From: JADLHS01 sp044225555
Lineage (GTDB): Bacteria > Verrucomicrobiota > Verrucomicrobiia > Limisphaerales > JADLHS01
Reading direction: 5' to 3'
DNA: 64,000 nucleotides
Assembly: GCA_044225555.1 (NCBI GenBank)
Contig: JBGAIM010000005.1
Coordinates: 186,001-250,000 of the forward strand
A program made the position numbers and the translations under genes. Shown one piece after another: positions 61,453-64,000 of the stretch. How positions within the stretch are numbered: position 1 is the first letter of the stretch; the number at the start of each line of letters is the position of its first letter. The notes under the pieces are model-generated. The model worked only from the letters and a program-made list of their open reading frames with translations, did no database searches and was not told the DNA's origin.

Positions 61453-62381
61453 ACGTCGAAGTAGTAGAAGAACCGCGGTGACGTGCCCATTTCCTCCTTG
61501 AGCTGGATGAACACGCGCTTGGTGCGGAGGATGTAGGCGACTTCGCTGTTCGGATCGAGGACATTGCCAAACTTCCGCGCCCCGGCGGGACAGACTTCGA
61601 GACACGCGGGATACTTTCCCTGGCGCGTGCGCTGGATGCAAAAGTGGCACTTCTCCATCACGCCCTGTCGGCGCGGGCGGTTACCGAGATAGGACATCTC
61701 GGGGTTGAGTCGCTCCTTCGGAATTTCCGGCTTGGTCCAGTTGAAGCGCCGCGCCCAATACGGGCAGGCGGCTTCGCAGTAGCGGCAGCCGATGCACCAG
61801 TCGTAATCAATGACTGTGATCCCGTCGCTTTCCTGCCAGGTGGCGTGAACCGGGCAAACCTTCACACACGGCGGGTTTTTGCACTGCTGGCATTGCACCG
61901 GCATGTAGAAGAAACCTTTTTCCGGCACCTGCTCCGGATCGTAATTGTGCTCGGCCTTCTCGATGTCGAGCGAGCCATGCGGCATCTTCAGCACGCGGAT
62001 GTACTGGATCTCCGGATTGCGTGATTGGTTGTTTTCGGCGACGCAGGCATGGACGCATTTCCGGCAGCCGATGCAGCGCGTGAGGTTCAGGCAGTAAACA
62101 AACTCCACGCCGTCCATCGGCTTGTAATCGCGGACGTGAGGACGGAGACCGTATTGCTGCTCGACTTCGTTCGAAATGCGCTTGAGGACTTTGTCCATGT
62201 CCGCCGGCGTCATTTCCTTGTAGTACTTCTGCATGAACCGCTCGGCCGTCGGGAAATCCTCCATTTCCATCAAGGGCTTGAGGCTGGCGGCCAGGGCGGC
62301 GAGGCCGGTCGTCAGCACCGCTGAAGTGCGCAGGAAGCTGCGGCGATTCACGCCGGTCGAGGCGGGATTGGGCGCGCTCAT
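61449..62381 (-). CDS. Tat-exported four-cluster ferredoxin subunit (NrfC/HybA/PsrB-like)
   Basis: A 310-residue electron-transfer subunit. A twin-arginine signal NRRSFLRTSAVL (Arg13-Arg14) is followed by a short helix. Four [4Fe-4S]-type cysteine sets are visible: CIGCRKCVHAC (C103-C113), CQQCKNPPCVKVCP, CIGCRYCEAACP and CHFCIQRTRQGKYPACLEVCP. It lies between a tetraheme cytochrome and an NrfD subunit, each one to four bases away. No molybdopterin catalytic subunit is encoded beside it within the window, so it should link the heme subunit to the NrfD quinone site. This is the arrangement of the Qrc/Cbc4-type quinol:cytochrome complexes. Confidence 0.95.
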   Translation of the reverse strand: MSAPNPASTGVNRRSFLRTSAVLTTGLAALAASLKPLMEMEDFPTAERFMQKYYKEMTPADMDKVLKRISNEVEQQYGLRPHVRDYKPMDGVEFVYCLNLTRCIGCRKCVHACVAENNQSRNPEIQYIRVLKMPHGSLDIEKAEHNYDPEQVPEKGFFYMPVQCQQCKNPPCVKVCPVHATWQESDGITVIDYDWCIGCRYCEAACPYWARRFNWTKPEIPKERLNPEMSYLGNRPRRQGVMEKCHFCIQRTRQGKYPACLEVCPAGARKFGNVLDPNSEVAYILRTKRVFIQLKEEMGTSPRFFYYFDV

Positions 62382-62382
62382 G

Positions 62383-63018
62383 TCAGGGTGGGGTTTCAGC
62401 ATGCGCCAGTTCGGGTTCGCCACCGCGGAGGGGATGCGGGCCGGGCGCGGGTTTGCGGCCGGGAAATTTGGGGGAATGCGGGTTGTGACAGTTCACGCAG
62501 CGCTTGCGGTCAATCTCGCCGAGGGCGCGATCCCAATAACCACTCGTGCGCCCATGCACGCCGGCTTCCCAATCGCGATAGGTCGGGCCGTGGCAACTGC
62601 CACAGAGGGGAGTGCTGTCAGCAAGCTTCAACTCCCGTTTGTCTTTCGTCTGAAAGAGCTCGAGGTTCGACTCGTTGTGGCAGTTGTAACAGTTGTTGTT
62701 GCGCTCGTGACTGCCGTGATGCATCACGATGTCGGGGTGTTCCTTCGGGATGATGAGATTCTGGTTGGTATCGTAGCGCAGCGGCGGCGGTTTGCCTTTC
62801 TCATGGCAGGCATAGCAATCGAAGTCCGACAAATCCTCCTTGGCGGCGATGAGATCCGCATAGGAACGACGCGCGGTGGCCCGGTCGAGAAAATTAGTGT
62901 CCACCAGCGGAATGGCCGGGCGCTTGGGCCGGCCGGCCGGACTGGCAAGGAATCCGCACGCCAAGACCGCAAAGACCGCAGTTAACAACCCCAGAATCGT
63001 TCCAGTTTTTGGCTGCAT
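62383..63018 (-). CDS. Tetraheme cytochrome c subunit
   Basis: A 211-residue exported protein. An N-terminal hydrophobic segment (TILGLLTAVFAVLACGFLA) ends in a Cys that could be a lipidation or anchor site. Four CxxCH motifs follow: FDCYACHEKG, NNCYNCHNES, LCGSCHGPTY and KRCVNCHNPH. His residues between motifs (MHHGSHERNN, GVHGRTSGYW) can serve as axial ligands. A proline-rich tail (PGRKPAPGPHPLR) ends one base before the ferredoxin ATG. As in QrcA/CbcS-type subunits, it would accept electrons from the ferredoxin/NrfD partners. ATG 63018 was chosen because upstream frame text is antisense to the NrfD gene. Confidence 0.92.
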   Translation of the reverse strand: MQPKTGTILGLLTAVFAVLACGFLASPAGRPKRPAIPLVDTNFLDRATARRSYADLIAAKEDLSDFDCYACHEKGKPPPLRYDTNQNLIIPKEHPDIVMHHGSHERNNNCYNCHNESNLELFQTKDKRELKLADSTPLCGSCHGPTYRDWEAGVHGRTSGYWDRALGEIDRKRCVNCHNPHSPKFPGRKPAPGPHPLRGGEPELAHAETPP

Positions 63019-63077
63019 TTTCACAGGCACCGGTCCCGAGAGGCTGTGCCAGGTCCGTGCATCTCCGCCGCCCAGAG

Positions 63078-64000
63078 TTAGATTTCGCCCGCGTTTTCTT
63101 CGGCGCGATGCGGAATGTGGCCGCTCGTGGGCAGACGCTCGGACAGGAATAGTTTGATCATCACCGTCAGGATGATGAACGGCAGGCTGAGCAGGATCAG
63201 TCCCATCAACCAACCTTCCGCCCCGGCAAATTCCAGTTTGTAACTCATCACGCCGCGCAGGCTCTTCGAGAAGAATTGCCCGCCCATGACGACGTTCCAA
63301 CGCATGGCAAACACGCCGACGAGAATGCATGAGGCGCAGGCGAAGTAGATGCGCTTGCGGACCGCATCTGGAACGTACTTCTTGATGATTTGCAGCGAGC
63401 CCAGCAACAACAGCGGAATCAGCGTCCCCACCAGCACCTGGCCGATGCTCAAGGTGTAAAAGAGCTTCTGCTTCGTCATGTATTCAATCACCCGGAAACC
63501 TTCTTCAGCAGAATAGACGCGATGAATCCAATCCAAAGTTTCGACGGTGAAGTCAATCACCAGCGCGTAGAAGAGGAACATGCCCATCATGTCGAGGCAG
63601 CGCATGTCGAGCTTGCGGCGGCGCACCCAGGTCAGGAACATGTAGTTGAACACACACAGCGCGATGCCGGAGACCATCGCGGACAGGATGAAAATGATCG
63701 GCATGAGGACGTTGCCCCACCACGGATTGGCCTTGATGGAGCCAAAGATGAAGCCCACATAGCCGTGCAGCAGAAATGCCGAGGGGATGCCGACGATCGA
63801 GATAATCCAACCCAGCTTGAGATCGAGCGCAACGGCTTTCTCGGAGACGTCGGTGACACCCAGGGTGAATGCGCGATAGATGATGCCGGGCAGGCCGGTG
63901 GCCGTCTGCGACCAGTTGACGAAATCCTCCCGGTAGTCAAACCACAATTCCAGCAACAGCACCGCCATGAGATACCACGCGTACACGAAGCCAAAGATCG
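63078..64000 (-). CDS. NrfD/PsrC-family membrane subunit (first copy, 5' end outside window)
   Basis: The frame is open to the window edge and reads IFGFVYAWYLMAVLLLELWFD, so the N-terminus is missing. At least 307 residues remain with about seven membrane helices (WIISIVGIPSAFLLHGYVGFIFG, VLMPIIFILSAMVSGIALCVFNYMFL, MMGMFLFYALVIDF, IYFACASCILVGVFAMRWNVVMGG, LILLSLPFIILTVMIKLFL). The MRWNVVMGGQFF text is the NrfD late-helix motif. It heads the visible part of the redox operon; the tetraheme gene starts 59 bp downstream. Two NrfD subunits flanking heme and ferredoxin subunits recall Alternative Complex III, but ActB is not seen. Confidence 0.93.
   Translation of the reverse strand, partial: IFGFVYAWYLMAVLLLELWFDYREDFVNWSQTATGLPGIIYRAFTLGVTDVSEKAVALDLKLGWIISIVGIPSAFLLHGYVGFIFGSIKANPWWGNVLMPIIFILSAMVSGIALCVFNYMFLTWVRRRKLDMRCLDMMGMFLFYALVIDFTVETLDWIHRVYSAEEGFRVIEYMTKQKLFYTLSIGQVLVGTLIPLLLLGSLQIIKKYVPDAVRKRIYFACASCILVGVFAMRWNVVMGGQFFSKSLRGVMSYKLEFAGAEGWLMGLILLSLPFIILTVMIKLFLSERLPTSGHIPHRAEENAGEI

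Overview
The window is high-GC, gene-dense bacterial DNA. It most resembles a free-living, polysaccharide-degrading Verrucomicrobiota of the Limisphaerales/Pedosphaera type. The reasons are a PEP-CTERM secreted protein, a pseudopilin-like secreted protein with an H-X9-DG motif, large LamG/Ig-like and FGE/CARDB secreted proteins, GH115 and GH8 xylan enzymes, many hybrid histidine kinases and LpxI (so a lipid A outer membrane). No tRNA, rRNA, IS element, phage gene or CRISPR array was seen. The taxonomic call rests on gene content only.

Layout. 1-7.6 kb: the 5' part of a secreted LamG/Ig protein, a propeller-type sensor kinase with its LuxR-type regulator, and a divergent pseudopilin-like protein. 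Clusters of the octamer GCCGTCAG and a 20-bp inverted repeat bracket the kinase/regulator pair and sit in front of both outer genes. 7.6-16.3 kb: a minus-strand glucuronoxylan locus with mannonate dehydratase, GH115 alpha-glucuronidase, GH8 xylanase, a serine hydrolase and a PD40-propeller protein. Two gene junctions there overlap as ATGA, and a translated palindromic repeat lies in the last gene. 16.5-25.7 kb: PEP-CTERM protein, fluoride channel with DUF190 and GAF genes, superoxide dismutase, glycosyltransferase, ribosomal protein S21, a sugar isomerase-like protein, and a DUF3142/LysM pair.

25.7-36.6 kb: two phosphorelay clusters (kinase, CheY-like regulator and hybrid kinase; then kinase and hybrid kinase) separated by lpxI and an unknown gene. 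37-51.9 kb: 6-phosphogluconate dehydrogenase, nitronate monooxygenase, a PH-domain protein, an ACT protein, a 1776-residue FGE-domain secreted protein, an orphan HPr, a PHP phosphoesterase, a PocR/AraC regulator, and a coupled universal stress/cyclic-nucleotide-binding pair.

51.9-64 kb: the most striking region, twelve kilobases of minus-strand electron-transfer genes. In transcription order these are an NrfD-type membrane subunit (cut by the window edge), a tetraheme cytochrome, a Tat-exported four-cluster ferredoxin, a second NrfD, an unknown gene, a monoheme cytochrome c, a seven-heme NapC/NirT membrane cytochrome (ImcH-like), an eleven-heme c/b fusion, an unknown Cys-His protein, a nine-heme c/b fusion (CbcL-like) and a small zinc-ribbon protein. 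Together this looks like several alternative quinol-oxidising, cytochrome-reducing membrane modules of the kind that feed multiheme or extracellular respiration in Geobacter. That role is inferred from architecture. No outer-membrane conduit is visible in the window.
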